A DNA stretch of 64,000 nucleotides from JBDNJM01 sp041687755 (GTDB lineage Bacteria; Planctomycetota; UBA1135; GCA-002686595): NCBI GenBank assembly GCA_041687755.1, contig JBDNJM010000075.1:1-64000 (forward strand), written 5' to 3'. The notes below the pieces were generated by a model. The model searched no databases, had not been told where the DNA came from, and worked only from the letters and a program-made list of their open reading frames with translations. Within the stretch, counting starts at the first letter, position 1; every line of letters starts with the position of its first letter. The position numbers were made by a program, and so were the translations under genes. This document shows positions 35,331-44,872 of this stretch, in pieces.

Positions 35331-36814
35331 CTACGAGGTCCGCAGAGCGAACAGCAGGGCCTGGAGATCGGTGGAACGGGTCGCGGTGTTCATCAGAGTG
35401 ACGCGCAGCCAGGTGCTCCCGGATAGGCGAGTCTTCACCAGGTAGAAGCGGCCGGCCGCCAGGACTTGGGCGCGCAGGTTGTCTTGGTGTGCGTCCAGAT
35501 CCGGACCCGCCTGCGGCCCGTCGTGGGGACAGTGGCGGAAGCACAGAATGTTCGCCTCCGGGTCGTGTGCGCGCTCGAAGTCGGGGGTGGCGTCGATCAT
35601 CGCCGCGAATTCAGCCGTGAGTTCGAGCAGCCGCTCGACGTTGTCGCGGAACAGGTCCGTGCCGTGGATTTGCAGGGCGAGGTACGCGGCGGTGCCCATC
35701 GCGCGCTTCGTGCACTCGAGGGTGCGGCGGCCGATGTCGAACCAGTCGTCGCGGGGGTCGGCGGAACCGAACAGGTAAGAGGCCTCTTGAGCGAAGGCCT
35801 CGTAGGAGCGCTGGCCCTGGCGGAAAAGGACGGCCGTGTTGAGCGCCGGCAGGGCCATCAACTTGTGCAGATCCCAGACCACGGAGTCGGCGCGGTGGAT
35901 GCCGGCGATGCGGCCGACGTAGCGCGGGCTGAGGGCGAGGCTCGCGCCGTGGGCGCCGTCGACGTGCAGCCAGAGGTCTTGTTCTTTGGCGAGGTCGGCG
36001 AGCTCGGCTAGGGGGTCGAAGGACCCGGTCGCGGTCGAGCAGCAGCTCGCGACGATCGCGATCACGCGGATGCCGCGGGCGCGGGCGGCGACGAGCGCGG
36101 CCTCGGCGGCTTCGCGGGTCATGTGGAAGGCGTCGTCCACGTCGACGGCGATCGCGCCTTGCGTGCCCCAGCCCATGCACTGGACCGCGCGGGCCACGCA
36201 GTAGTGGGCCTGGGCGGAGACGAGCACGCCGAGTTGTTCACTGGCGCCTTCGCTCCAGACGTCGTGTCCGGCCTTAGCCTGGCGTGCGGCCAGGAGGGCG
36301 GTGAGGTTGCCGAGCGAGCCGCCGTGGGTCAGGACGCCGTCGGCTTCCTCGCCGAAGTCGATGCGCTCGGCCAAGAAGGTCAGCACGTGGCGCTCCATGA
36401 TCGACTGCACCTGGCCCATCTCGTACACGGCCATGCCGTTGTTGAGCAGCGCGGAGACGAGCTCGACGAGTGCGGCCTCGGGCAGGGGCACCGAGACCTG
36501 ATGGCCGACGTAGCCGGGGTGGTGCAGGTGGTTCGAGTGGCGCAGGACCGGCTCGAGGCAGTCGAGCAGCGATCCGTTCGGCGCCGGGCCGAACTCGCGC
36601 GGCACGCGGTCCAGCAGCTCGTCCGGCGCAACGCTCTCTAGCACGGGCAGCTCCGCTCTGCGGGCCGCGCCTAGGTAGTCGGCCAGGCGATCGATCAGCG
36701 CGTGCCCGGTCGCCCGGAAGAGCTCGGGGTCGTAGGCCCGCTCGAGCCTCGGGGTCTGGCCCGTGGCATCAGCGATCGATTCGGGGTGCGTCGGGGGGGG
36801 GTGGGGCTGGGCAT
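35331..36814 (-). CDS. PLP-dependent (group II) amino acid decarboxylase family protein
   Basis: The protein (about 490 aa) has group II decarboxylase blocks: GGSLGNLTALLAARQAK, AQAHYCVARAVQCMG (His stacking on PLP), LWLHVDGAHGASLAL (Asp binding the pyridine N), and SVVWDLHKLMALP (Schiff-base Lys). The substrate could be an aromatic amino acid, diaminobutyrate or aspartate; I cannot tell. The start is a problem: the frame has no ATG, GTG or TTG before the conserved region, while a well-placed ATG at 36814 is one base out of frame across a C9 run (36793-36801). One more C would give an in-frame N terminus. Either a homopolymer error or a switchable tract explains this. Confidence 0.75.
36793..36801 (+). 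repeat. G9 homopolymer at the 5' end of the decarboxylase gene
   Basis: Nine consecutive G (C on the coding strand of the decarboxylase) lie 12 codon-strand bases inside its likely start and just before the divergent PNPOx-like gene. A tract of 10 or 7 would restore the decarboxylase frame from ATG 36814. Confidence 0.7.
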
Positions 36815-37379
36815 GATGCAGACTGAGACGATGGGACGCACCTACGCCGAGATCACGCCGGAGCTGCGGGGGTTCATCGAACGCCAGCGGATGTTCTTCA
36901 CCGCCAGCGCGCCGAGCGGCAGCGACGGACACGTCAACTGCTCGCCCAAGGGCCTCGACAGTTTGGCGATCCTGGGGCCGCGGCGCGTGGCGTATCTGGA
37001 TCTGGTGGGAAGTGGCGCGGAGACCCTCGCCCACGTGCGGCAGAACGGGCGCTTGCTGCTGATGTTCTGCGCGTTTGAGGGCCCGCCCAAGATCGTGCGT
37101 CTGCACGGCCGCGCCGTGGTGCGGATGCCGAGCGAGGCTGACTACGAGGAGCTGTCGAGGCGCTTCGAGGTGGAGGGTGCGCGCCGCTGCGTGATTGACC
37201 TCGAGGTGACTCGTGTGAGCGACGCCTGCGGCTACGGCGTGCCGCTGATGGAGTTCCAGGCCGAGCGTCCCCAGATCGCCGACTGGGCGCGGGCGAAGGG
37301 GCCGGCGGGCGTCGAGGAGTACATCGCGATGAAGAACGCGATCAGCATCGACGGGTTGCCGGCCGTGGATCCGGCGTGA
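36813..37379 (+). CDS. Pyridoxamine-5'-phosphate oxidase family flavoprotein
   Basis: The product is 188 aa from ATG 36813 (ATGs at 36816 and 36831 are alternatives). It is a split-barrel FMN-binding protein: FIERQRMFFTASAP, GHVNCSPKGLDSLAILGPRR, VAYLDLVGSGAETLAHVRQN and RLLLMFCAFEGPPKIVRLHG follow the pattern of PNPOx-like oxidoreductases. It is probably a general flavin- or F420-type reductase rather than PdxH, as the PdxH C-terminal domain is lacking. Its start codon overlaps the proposed start of the divergent PLP decarboxylase by two bases, so they share a very compact control region. Confidence 0.8.
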   Translation: MMQTETMGRTYAEITPELRGFIERQRMFFTASAPSGSDGHVNCSPKGLDSLAILGPRRVAYLDLVGSGAETLAHVRQNGRLLLMFCAFEGPPKIVRLHGRAVVRMPSEADYEELSRRFEVEGARRCVIDLEVTRVSDACGYGVPLMEFQAERPQIADWARAKGPAGVEEYIAMKNAISIDGLPAVDPA

Positions 37380-37573
37380 TCTAACACGGCGGGGAGGTCG
37401 CGGTCGGGGGGCGGGATCCGGGCTTGCCTGTACGGCCTCGATGCCCTCGAAAGGGTACGGGCGGGGCCAGCAGTGACGGAGAATGGGAGCCGGGCGGCGC
37501 GCCGGTCAAGATGGAGCGATGGATTCCGCAGAATCCCCGGGAAGTCTGGGGGCGGGCGGCACCCAGGATCTTG

Positions 37574-40126
37574 ATGAGCGCGAACGAACCGACTCCCGAA
37601 GAGCTGCTGGGGCACGTGGACTGGGTCCGGGCCCTGGCGCGGCGTCTGGTGGGCGACGACTCCCTCGCGGAGGACATCGCCCAGGAGACGTGGCTGGCCG
37701 CTAGCCAGGCGAAGCCTGCGGGCGTCAGCAACGTGAAGGCCTGGCTCGCCGGTATCGCGCGCAATCGGGCGCGCATGGCGGGCCGCAGCCGCTCGCGGCG
37801 TCAGCGGCGGGAGGCCTTGGCGGCGCGGCCGGAGGCGCTCGAGTCCACGGCGGAGCTGGCCGAGCGGGCAAGCCTGCAGAAGGACCTGCTGGGTCGCGTG
37901 CTCGAGCTGGAGGAGCCGCTGCGGGCGGTCGTGCTGCTGCGCTACTTCGACGAACTCGCGCCCCCGGCGATCGCCGAGCGGCTCGGGCTGCCGCTGAAGA
38001 CGGTGCACAGTCGCATGGCGCGTGCGCTCGGGCAGCTGCGCGTACGGCTCGACGGCGAGTACGGCGATCGGGGCACGTGGGCGCTTGCTTTCGTGCCTCT
38101 GATGCGTGCGCCCGCCGGCGCGACGACCGCGCTTTCTCTGACCCTGATTCCCCTGGCCGCTGGTGCCCTCATGAACACGAAAGCTCTTGTTGCCGCGTCG
38201 GTCGCGGCGGTCCTGATCTGTGGCTACGGGCTTTACGGCCTGCTGAATTCTGACGGAGTCGGAGAGGCCGCCCGGCCTGCCGATGAGGGCGCGCGATTGG
38301 AGCGTGGCGTGCAGCCGGTGGCGGCGGAGGATTCGGTCTCACCGCTGACCGAGCGAGCTGAGGTCGCAGTCGAGGCTGCGCTGTCGGCGGTCGATTCCGC
38401 CGAGGTCGTCGCGCCCCCGAGTGCTGCAGTGACGGTCAGCGGGCGGGTGCTAAGCCACGAGGGCCGGCCGGTGGCGGGCGTGGATCTGGTGCTCAGGGGG
38501 CAGCCGGATGAAGTGCTAGCGACGAGCGACTCGGGCGGTGTGTTCGAGATTGAGCTCGCCGGGGGCGAACGTGCGGCGGGGATGCGGGATACGCGCGGGC
38601 AGTTTCTGCTCGTCCAGGATCCCGACTGGGTCACCCTGCGCGGAAGTTCACCGGGGGCAACGTCTGCCGGCCAGGAGGAGCTGGTGATCGTGGCGCCGAG
38701 CATGGTATTGCGTGCGTCGGTCGTGGACGCGGACGGCTCTCCGATCGAGGGTGCCGCGCTGTCGTTGAACACCTTCTCGGGCGGAATGCACGCGTTTCCG
38801 TATCGCTTCGAGCAGACGACCGGGATCGAAGCCTCAGGCGTCAGCGACGAATCGGGGCGGCTCGAAATCGAGCGCTTTCCGGGCTGTTCGGGCCTGATGG
38901 TCAGCTTGGACGCCGAGGGCTACGATTCCCACTGGGGCATCCGTTTGGACAAGCTGCCGCAGCCCTACGTGTTCGAGCTGATCCGTGTCGAGGACGCCGA
39001 AGGCGATTCTGTGCAAGGCATCGTTCTCGATCCCAGGGGCTTCCCGGTGGCGGACGCCAAGGTCGTCTGCGGGAACGACGAGACGCGCTCTGACAGCGAC
39101 GGGCTGTTCCGGCTTAACCTGCGGCAGCTGCGGGAGGGAGTTCCGTTGTGCGCCGTGGCGGAGGGCCATCAGCCGGCGTTGATCGCGGATCTGGCCGGTT
39201 GGTGGGAGGCGCGGGGGCGGGGGCCGATCGAGTTGATGCTGGGGCCGGAGCCGGTGGCCCTCAGCGGGCGCCTCGTCAACGAGGCCGGCGAACCGCAGGT
39301 CGGTTGGGAGGTCCACATGCTCGATGAGACGGCCCTGAGCACCGGGCGCATCCCGGTCGTGACCGCCGAGGGGCTGACCCGCGGGCTGGCGCACGGATCT
39401 ACGTTGCTCGGGCGGCTCGGCTTGCAGGACAAGCTGCATACGGACGGCGAAGGTCGCTTCGCTATCGAGGGCCTCTACCCGCGCGAGTACCGCGTGCGGG
39501 TCGTCGACGGGGACACGTTGACTAGGGCTGACACGGTGTTGATGGCCGGGAACGGGGAGCAGCAGATCGAGGTTGGCCTGGAGCAGCGGGGGCCGGTGGC
39601 GGGTACGGTCGTGGACCGGAACGGAAACCGCTTGCAAGGCGTCGAGCTGGTCATGGGCCAGTGGACCTTCGAGACGGACTTCGGAAGCATGTCCATGTCA
39701 GGCGCGAAGGCCGTGACAGATGCGGAGGGGCGCTTCGAGCTGGGCATGGCGCCCATGCAGGGCGGCTTCGTCGGCTACAGCGGGGAGGAGGTGATGTTCG
39801 GGCGAGTGCGCTTGGATGACGTGGGCGACATCGGTCGGCTCGAGCTCGTCGTACCGATCCGCCGGCACTTCAAGATCGAGCTGGCGGACGCCGAGCGAGC
39901 GAACTCGTTCCAGCTGCTCGACGAGGACCTGAACGCTGTCCAAGTCAACATGATCCAGGTCAACGGCATGAGCGCGTCCAACCGCGGCAACCTGGTCGAG
40001 GGTCGCTCCCAGCCGCTCTCGGTCGCGGACTCGGCGATCTGGATCGTGCTGGAGAAGGACGGCGAGGAGGTCGAGCGGGAGCGGCTCGTGTTCAGCTCGG
40101 AGGAGCTGACGACCGTGCGGCTTTGA
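37574..40126 (+). CDS. ECF-type sigma factor fused to a membrane segment and extracytoplasmic domains (second intact copy)
   Basis: This is an 850-aa relative of the 24920-28078 protein, but clearly more diverged. Residues 12-72 are sigma region 2 (EDIAQETWLAASQ, WLAGIARNRARMAGR); residues 100-155 are region 4 (FDELAPPAIAERLGLPLKTV). A hydrophobic stretch (178-190) and a clear transmembrane helix (about 192-214, ALVAASVAAVLICGYGLYGLL) follow. The rest is repeated regulatory-like beta-sandwich modules (VSGRVLSHEGRPVAGVDLVL, GIVLDPRGFPVADAKV, LSGRLVNEAGEPQVGWEV, AGTVVDRNGNRLQGVEL). ATG 37574 is preceded by AGGA at good spacing. Its TGA is the first triplet of repeat copy B. Confidence 0.87.
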   Translation: MSANEPTPEELLGHVDWVRALARRLVGDDSLAEDIAQETWLAASQAKPAGVSNVKAWLAGIARNRARMAGRSRSRRQRREALAARPEALESTAELAERASLQKDLLGRVLELEEPLRAVVLLRYFDELAPPAIAERLGLPLKTVHSRMARALGQLRVRLDGEYGDRGTWALAFVPLMRAPAGATTALSLTLIPLAAGALMNTKALVAASVAAVLICGYGLYGLLNSDGVGEAARPADEGARLERGVQPVAAEDSVSPLTERAEVAVEAALSAVDSAEVVAPPSAAVTVSGRVLSHEGRPVAGVDLVLRGQPDEVLATSDSGGVFEIELAGGERAAGMRDTRGQFLLVQDPDWVTLRGSSPGATSAGQEELVIVAPSMVLRASVVDADGSPIEGAALSLNTFSGGMHAFPYRFEQTTGIEASGVSDESGRLEIERFPGCSGLMVSLDAEGYDSHWGIRLDKLPQPYVFELIRVEDAEGDSVQGIVLDPRGFPVADAKVVCGNDETRSDSDGLFRLNLRQLREGVPLCAVAEGHQPALIADLAGWWEARGRGPIELMLGPEPVALSGRLVNEAGEPQVGWEVHMLDETALSTGRIPVVTAEGLTRGLAHGSTLLGRLGLQDKLHTDGEGRFAIEGLYPREYRVRVVDGDTLTRADTVLMAGNGEQQIEVGLEQRGPVAGTVVDRNGNRLQGVELVMGQWTFETDFGSMSMSGAKAVTDAEGRFELGMAPMQGGFVGYSGEEVMFGRVRLDDVGDIGRLELVVPIRRHFKIELADAERANSFQLLDEDLNAVQVNMIQVNGMSASNRGNLVEGRSQPLSVADSAIWIVLEKDGEEVERERLVFSSEELTTVRL

Positions 40127-40255
40127 GATGCTGTAAAAAGATGGCGCTGCCCGGACGAATTTCCTCTCAGTTGTCTTTGGGCCCATCGCCTGGAGGCGCT
40201 GGAGCGCACGACGAGTGAGCGGATTGCGCCAGGCGCAATGACTCACGCTCCGTGG
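40124..40255 (+). repeat. 132-nt dispersed structured element, copy B
   Basis: This copy aligns without gaps to the reverse complement of 4956-5087 and, like it, starts with the TGA stop codon of the upstream gene. The main stem is GTGAG (40215-40219) with CTCAC (40242-40246) enclosing ATTGCGCC (40223-40230) with GGCGCAAT (40232-40239). A second pairing, TGAGA (40124-40128) with TCTCA (40165-40169), matches a longer one in copy A. The rest of the gap up to the acyl-CoA dehydrogenase (40256-40438) shows nothing further. Confidence 0.75.
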
Positions 40256-40438
40256 GGCCAGGAGGAGTCGACCACGAGCCCGGATTCTCCGGGGTGAGCG
40301 GCTCAGGAGCGGGGCCTCGCGGGGCAGAAAGAGAGGAGCACGGTGGGTTTGTCGCGGGTCCGCCCGATGGGTGCTCGAAGCCGGGCCGCGGGGGCCCTAC
40401 AGGCTTCGGTCTAGCCTCGACCTCCCCTCCACGCCCCC

Positions 40439-42544
40439 ATGAGCGCCTCGAACCCGTCCCCGACCGATTCCGCAGCCGACCCGCAGGGCTCGATGGCGGC
40501 CCAGGCCCTCGATGCGGCGGGGGACGCGGTCCAGGCCCACGACGTCGCGGCGCTCGACGACGCGGCGGCCGGCGCGGCCAAGCGGCTCGGCGCGGCGAAG
40601 AAGAGCCTCGTGCAGCGGCTGATCTACGGTCCCCAGCCGGCGCCCGCGGAGCTGGCGTCCGGGGCCGCGGGCGGCGACGAGCTGGACGCGGCCGGCAAGG
40701 CGGTTGTCGACGCCGCGATCGGGTGCATGGCCGACGGCCGGGCGTTCCAGGCGGACGCAAAACTCTCGGGCGCGCTGCGCAAGGCGGTGGCGGACGAGAA
40801 GGGCTACGGATTCACCGTGCCGGTGGAGTTCGGCGGCGCGGCGGCGAGCTACGGCGCCTTCGCGCGGGTCGAGGAGGAGCTGGCCGCGAACGGGCTTGGG
40901 GCGCTGGCGGTCGAGATCTCGGGCGAGCTGACGATCGGCGCCGGGTCGCTCTTGGCTTACGGCACGGACGCGCAGAAGAAGACCTACCTGCCGATGATCG
41001 CCGAGGGCCGGCTGATGGCGTTCGGCTTGACCGAGGTGGGCGTCGGCGTCAACGCGAAGAAGGTCGCGGCCTACGTCGAGCTGGACGAGGAGTCCAACTG
41101 CTGGCGCCTGCACGCCGCCGACGAGCGCTCGAAGATGTACATCACGAACGCGACCCACGGCGCGATCGTCGGGCTGGTGGCGCGCATCGGCAAGACCGGC
41201 CGCAAGGTCGGCCTGTTCGTGACCGAGCTGCCCGAGCAGGACGTCATCAAGGACCGCGACGGCGACCACGGCTTCAGCTGCCGCTCGACCGAGGTCTCCG
41301 CGTTCGTCGCCAACCACAACGCGCGGCTGTCCTTCGACAATTACCCGATCCCGCGCAAGAACCAGATCGAGGCCGACGGCGTCGAAGTGCTGTTCTACTG
41401 CCTGCGCATGGGCCGCTGCATGCTGGCGGCGATGTCGGCCGGCTACCAGCGCATGCTGGCCGCGGACGCCGTGAACTACGCCCGCCAGCGCGATGGCGTG
41501 GGCGGCCGCGTGATCCGCCACGAGCTGCCGCGTCTGAACCTCGGCAAGATTCTCGGCGGCGCCCTGCAGGCGCGCGCGCTCAGCCACCTCTCGCTGCAGC
41601 AGGACGCGGACGGTGTAGATCTGGCCGGCCTGCGCGACCTGACCAAGTCCGCGGCCTCAGGAACCGCGCTGGAATCGATGGTCGCCTGCGAGCACGTGCT
41701 CGGCGGCCGCACCTTCCACAGCGGCACGCGCACGAGCGACGCGCGCGCGAACATTCATGTGTTTGGCATCGTCGAGGGCGAGGACGATCTGATCTTGATG
41801 GGCATGGTCAAGGATCTGACCACCGAGTTCACCGACAACCACATGGCCGGCATGCTCGGCGTGATCCGGTCGATCAACGTCGACGCCGCGGGCAAGCCGC
41901 TGCCGAAGGACGAGCTGATCTTGCGGATCGGCCCGAAGGAATTGCTGAAGCATCCCGGCCGCTGCGTGACCGCGACCGGACGTCTACTCGCGAACAAGTC
42001 GTTCTGGGGCCTGGTGGGCTGGATCGCCAAGAACGGCACGCTCGACCTCCTGCGCGCTTCGGGCCGCCTGATCCCGACCTCGTTCCTGCCGCGCTACGCG
42101 AGGCTGCCCAAGATCCTGCGTGCGCCCGCGCGCTACGCCGAACGTCAGCTGCGCTTCAGCAAGTGGACCTACCTCGGGGTGAACCTCTGGTTCCAGCTAG
42201 AGCTCACCCGCGCCCAGATCCCGCTGCAGCGTTTTGGCAAGGGCGTCGAGCACCTGACTTCGATGGTTGCCGTCTGCTGGCACGCGGGCCAGCGCGACGC
42301 GACCCAGCAACGCACGGCCGCGCTCCAGGCGAGCCTCCTGCGCGGCAAGTTCGAGAGCCTCCGGATCCTGTCCGGCCTGATCGAGATGGAGCGCCTGCGC
42401 GGCCTAGTGGCGGCCGTGGGAGAGGACCTTGAAGCCGAGCGCACGACGCTGTTGGCGGGCCTGGCCCCGGAGCCGTTCGCGGCGCCGTGGGAGGGACTAT
42501 CCGAGCAGCCGGTCGACGCGGCTCCCGAGGCGCGTTCGGCCTGA
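40439..42544 (+). CDS. Acyl-CoA dehydrogenase family protein (701 aa)
   Basis: This large acyl-CoA dehydrogenase-like flavoenzyme should oxidise an acyl-CoA in beta-oxidation. N-terminal and middle blocks are YGFTVPVEFGG, GSLLAYGTDAQKKTYLPMIA, MAFGLTEVGVGVNAKK and a beta-domain (ATHGAIVGLVARIGKTGRKV). C-terminal helices contain ACEHVLGGRTFHSGTRTSDA and IHVFGIVEGEDDLILMGMVK, where many ACADs read EG-xxx. At 701 aa it is much longer than the 380-aa class and resembles the long FadE-type enzymes; about 90 Ala/Asp-rich residues precede the core. ATG 40439 is the first in frame after stops. Confidence 0.85.
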   Translation: MSASNPSPTDSAADPQGSMAAQALDAAGDAVQAHDVAALDDAAAGAAKRLGAAKKSLVQRLIYGPQPAPAELASGAAGGDELDAAGKAVVDAAIGCMADGRAFQADAKLSGALRKAVADEKGYGFTVPVEFGGAAASYGAFARVEEELAANGLGALAVEISGELTIGAGSLLAYGTDAQKKTYLPMIAEGRLMAFGLTEVGVGVNAKKVAAYVELDEESNCWRLHAADERSKMYITNATHGAIVGLVARIGKTGRKVGLFVTELPEQDVIKDRDGDHGFSCRSTEVSAFVANHNARLSFDNYPIPRKNQIEADGVEVLFYCLRMGRCMLAAMSAGYQRMLAADAVNYARQRDGVGGRVIRHELPRLNLGKILGGALQARALSHLSLQQDADGVDLAGLRDLTKSAASGTALESMVACEHVLGGRTFHSGTRTSDARANIHVFGIVEGEDDLILMGMVKDLTTEFTDNHMAGMLGVIRSINVDAAGKPLPKDELILRIGPKELLKHPGRCVTATGRLLANKSFWGLVGWIAKNGTLDLLRASGRLIPTSFLPRYARLPKILRAPARYAERQLRFSKWTYLGVNLWFQLELTRAQIPLQRFGKGVEHLTSMVAVCWHAGQRDATQQRTAALQASLLRGKFESLRILSGLIEMERLRGLVAAVGEDLEAERTTLLAGLAPEPFAAPWEGLSEQPVDAAPEARSA

Positions 42545-42579
42545 GCTCGCGCTTGGGCAGCGGCAGATAGACTACAGGG

Positions 42580-43446
42580 ATGTCGCGCGTCCTCAATCTC
42601 GCCGGGTTCGGCCTGCTCTTCGGAGTCGTGTCCGCTGCCGGCCTCTCCTGGGCCGTGGGCGGCCTGCTGCTGAGACCATCGCCCAGGGCCCTCCCCGATC
42701 CGCCCGCGGACCTGGCCGCCGAAGCGGTCGAGCTCGCAACGGCGGACGCCCGCACCGTCGCGGCCTGGTGGATGCCCGAAGACGAAGCGCGTGGGGTGAT
42801 CGTGCTCGCCCACGGAAAGGGCGGCTCGCGGCTCGCGATGATCGAGCGCGCTCGGAGCTTGCGCGAGGCGGGTTACGCGACCCTGGCGCTCGACCTGCAG
42901 GGCCACGGCGAGAGCCCGGGCGAGCGCATCACGCTGGGCTTGCTCGAATCCGAAGATCTGCGGGCGGCGGTTGCCTTCGTCAAGAAGCGTCTACCAGGCG
43001 CGCCCGTCGGCTTGATCGGGGTGTCACTCGGTGGTGTCGCCGCGCTCGTCGCGGATCCGCCGCTGGAGATCGACGCGCTGGTGCTGGAGAGCGTTTACGC
43101 GACGGTCCCACAGGCGATCGGAGCACGCACGGACGAGGCGCTCGGCCCGCTGGGATCGCTCGCGGCGCGTGCGCTGCTCCTGCAGATCCCCCTGCGACTG
43201 GACGCGAGCCTCGAACGACTAAGTCCGACGGCGGGGTTGGCGCGCTACCGGATCCCGATGCTGTTCCTGATCGGCGACGAGGACCATCAGACCCCGCTGG
43301 CGTCGGTGCGTGCGATGCACGCGGCGGCGCTGGAAGGGTCGGAGCTGGTGGTGTTCGAGAGGGTCGGGCATCACGATCTGCTGCTCGCCGACCGAGAGCT
43401 GTGGCGACGGGAGGTCTTCGACTACCTCTCTGCGGCCTGGGATTGA
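42580..43446 (+). CDS. Alpha/beta hydrolase, membrane-anchored
   Basis: This 288-aa protein has an N-terminal hydrophobic segment (about residues 5-32) and an alpha/beta-hydrolase core: VIVLAHGKGGSRLAM (oxyanion HG loop), LALDLQGHGESPGE, LIGVSLGGVAAL (nucleophile Ser in GVSLGG), FLIGDEDHQTP (Asp) and VGHHDLL (His). The triad is complete. It resembles the YtxM/BAAT-type peptidase or esterase group, whose substrates vary. It lies 35 bases after the acyl-CoA dehydrogenase and may be co-transcribed; the direction of the active site (periplasm or cytoplasm) is not certain. Confidence 0.83.
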   Translation: MSRVLNLAGFGLLFGVVSAAGLSWAVGGLLLRPSPRALPDPPADLAAEAVELATADARTVAAWWMPEDEARGVIVLAHGKGGSRLAMIERARSLREAGYATLALDLQGHGESPGERITLGLLESEDLRAAVAFVKKRLPGAPVGLIGVSLGGVAALVADPPLEIDALVLESVYATVPQAIGARTDEALGPLGSLAARALLLQIPLRLDASLERLSPTAGLARYRIPMLFLIGDEDHQTPLASVRAMHAAALEGSELVVFERVGHHDLLLADRELWRREVFDYLSAAWD

Positions 43447-43489
43447 CCTAGCTCGCCACCGACCAGCCCTCTTGGTCTAGCATGAGTTG

Positions 43490-44405
43490 ATGCATCGATG
43501 GCTTTGGCTCACGCTCGTGGCTCTCGTCCTCGCGGCCCTCTGCCTTGTTTGGCTGCGCTGGGCCGACTCGCCGTCGCAAAAAAGATCTCCCTCGGCTCCG
43601 GAGCCCGCGCACTTCCCGGCGTCGACGGAGCCTGGGGACTTGACGCTGACGGCGTCCTCCCGTGAATCGGCCGAGCCTGTAGGCCGAGCGGAGGAGCCGC
43701 CGAGCCGAATCGAGGCTGCCGCATCGGCATCCGAACTTCAGATCGCGATTGTCGACCGGCTGGGAGGGGTGCCGTTCTGGCCCAACGCGCGGGCGGTTCT
43801 CCTCGAAGGGGCGCAGCAGGTCGAGGCGGCCCGGGGGTTGGCCGAGAGTTGGTCCGCGGAACTGTTCAAGAGCCTCGAGCCGATCGACGAAGTCGGGGGC
43901 CCATGGTTCCAGACCTTTCGTCCCGACGCAGGTGCATTGAACGCCCCGGTTTCGGAGCAGCCGAGGCTGGCGTCTGAGTGGACCCCTACGTACACAGGCG
44001 GTCTCTGGAGAGCTCCTGTCGCCCACGGTGCGTGTCGAGGCCGGCACGACCGGGCTGCGCCTGGTCTTGCGTGAAACGGGCCTGCTGCGCATCGAGCCGA
44101 GTGGGGACCGGCTTGCCCTTGACCTCATCGCGGTGCCGGCGGGCGGCAACTATGCGGATCGCGAGCGGGTGCAATTCTCCCGAGCAGAAGTCGAAGAGAG
44201 TGAAGACTCCGAAGAATCCTGGGAGGAGGAGCGGCCCGAGCAGTACGAGATGAGCCTGCCCTACGGCGCCTACGATCTCTGGCGGCACTTGGGCGCCGGA
44301 GACGAGCCGCGCCCGATCGTGCGCGGAATCGTCGTGCCGGCCGGCGGCGTCAGCGACGACGAGCGGCTCTTTCCGCTGCGCCACGACGAGTCGGCCGGAG
44401 ACTGA
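43490..44405 (+). pseudogene. Membrane-anchored hypothetical protein, frameshifted
   Basis: The first segment (43490-44074) begins with an uncleaved-type hydrophobic anchor (LWLTLVALVLAALCLVWL) and a Ser/Pro/Glu-rich linker, then an alpha/beta region. Around 43985-44015 the coding pattern moves to the next frame, which continues with VRVEAGTTGLRLVLRETG and an acidic stretch to a stop at 44403. Joined, they would give about 305 aa. I do not recognise a family. A single frameshift could be a sequence error or real damage; there is no other interruption. It follows the hydrolase gene by 43 bases. Confidence 0.5.
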
Positions 44406-44424
44406 CGCGGCCGCTCGCCGCGCG

Positions 44425-44859
44425 TCAGCCCTCCGAGGGCGCCGTGGCCCAGGCCTTCAGCAGCTCGAGGTCTTCGGGCGACAGGCGCGCGTCCGGGTGC
44501 AGGGGGACGTAGCCGGAGTGGGGCATCTCGCCGGACTCGACCTCTTCCCAGCACTCCTCGCGCTTGTGGTCCTGTTGGGTGCGGGGCATGCGGCCCCAGA
44601 GGCTGAAGTTCAGCTCTTCGCGGCCGTGGTCGACGTGTTCGACGATGGACCAGGAGGCCGGGGCGACCGCGGAGTACCAGGGCCAGTGGGTCTCGTTGGA
44701 GTGGCAGTCGTAGCAGGCGCGGCGCAGGAGCGCTTCGATGCCGGGGTCACCGTCGAAGTCGGCGATGACCGAGGGATTCGTGCGTTCGACGGGGACGAAC
44801 TGGATGCCGATGAAGGTGAGGGCGAACAGGCCGAGGACGATTTTGAGGACTCGTTTCAT
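44425..44859 (-). CDS. Haem-binding domain protein (cytochrome c-like, CxxCH)
   Basis: This 144-aa protein has an N-terminal membrane anchor (VLKIVLGLFALTFIGIQF) followed by the block RRACYDCHSNETHWPWYSAV, the signature of the small haem-binding-domain family. The C-terminal part has MPHSGYVPLHPDARLSPED, where His or Met may provide the second haem ligand. It probably acts in the periplasm in electron transfer. It is on the same strand as the Rsm22-like gene upstream, but the 125-bp palindrome separates the two. Confidence 0.85.
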   Translation of the reverse strand: MKRVLKIVLGLFALTFIGIQFVPVERTNPSVIADFDGDPGIEALLRRACYDCHSNETHWPWYSAVAPASWSIVEHVDHGREELNFSLWGRMPRTQQDHKREECWEEVESGEMPHSGYVPLHPDARLSPEDLELLKAWATAPSEG

Positions 44860-44872
44860 GGGCGGCTCTGGA

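Noticed and set aside
40252..42432. 726-residue frame overlapping the acyl-CoA dehydrogenase on the same strand.
   Set aside because: The product is Arg/Gly-rich with no similarity, while the other frame has the enzyme's motifs.
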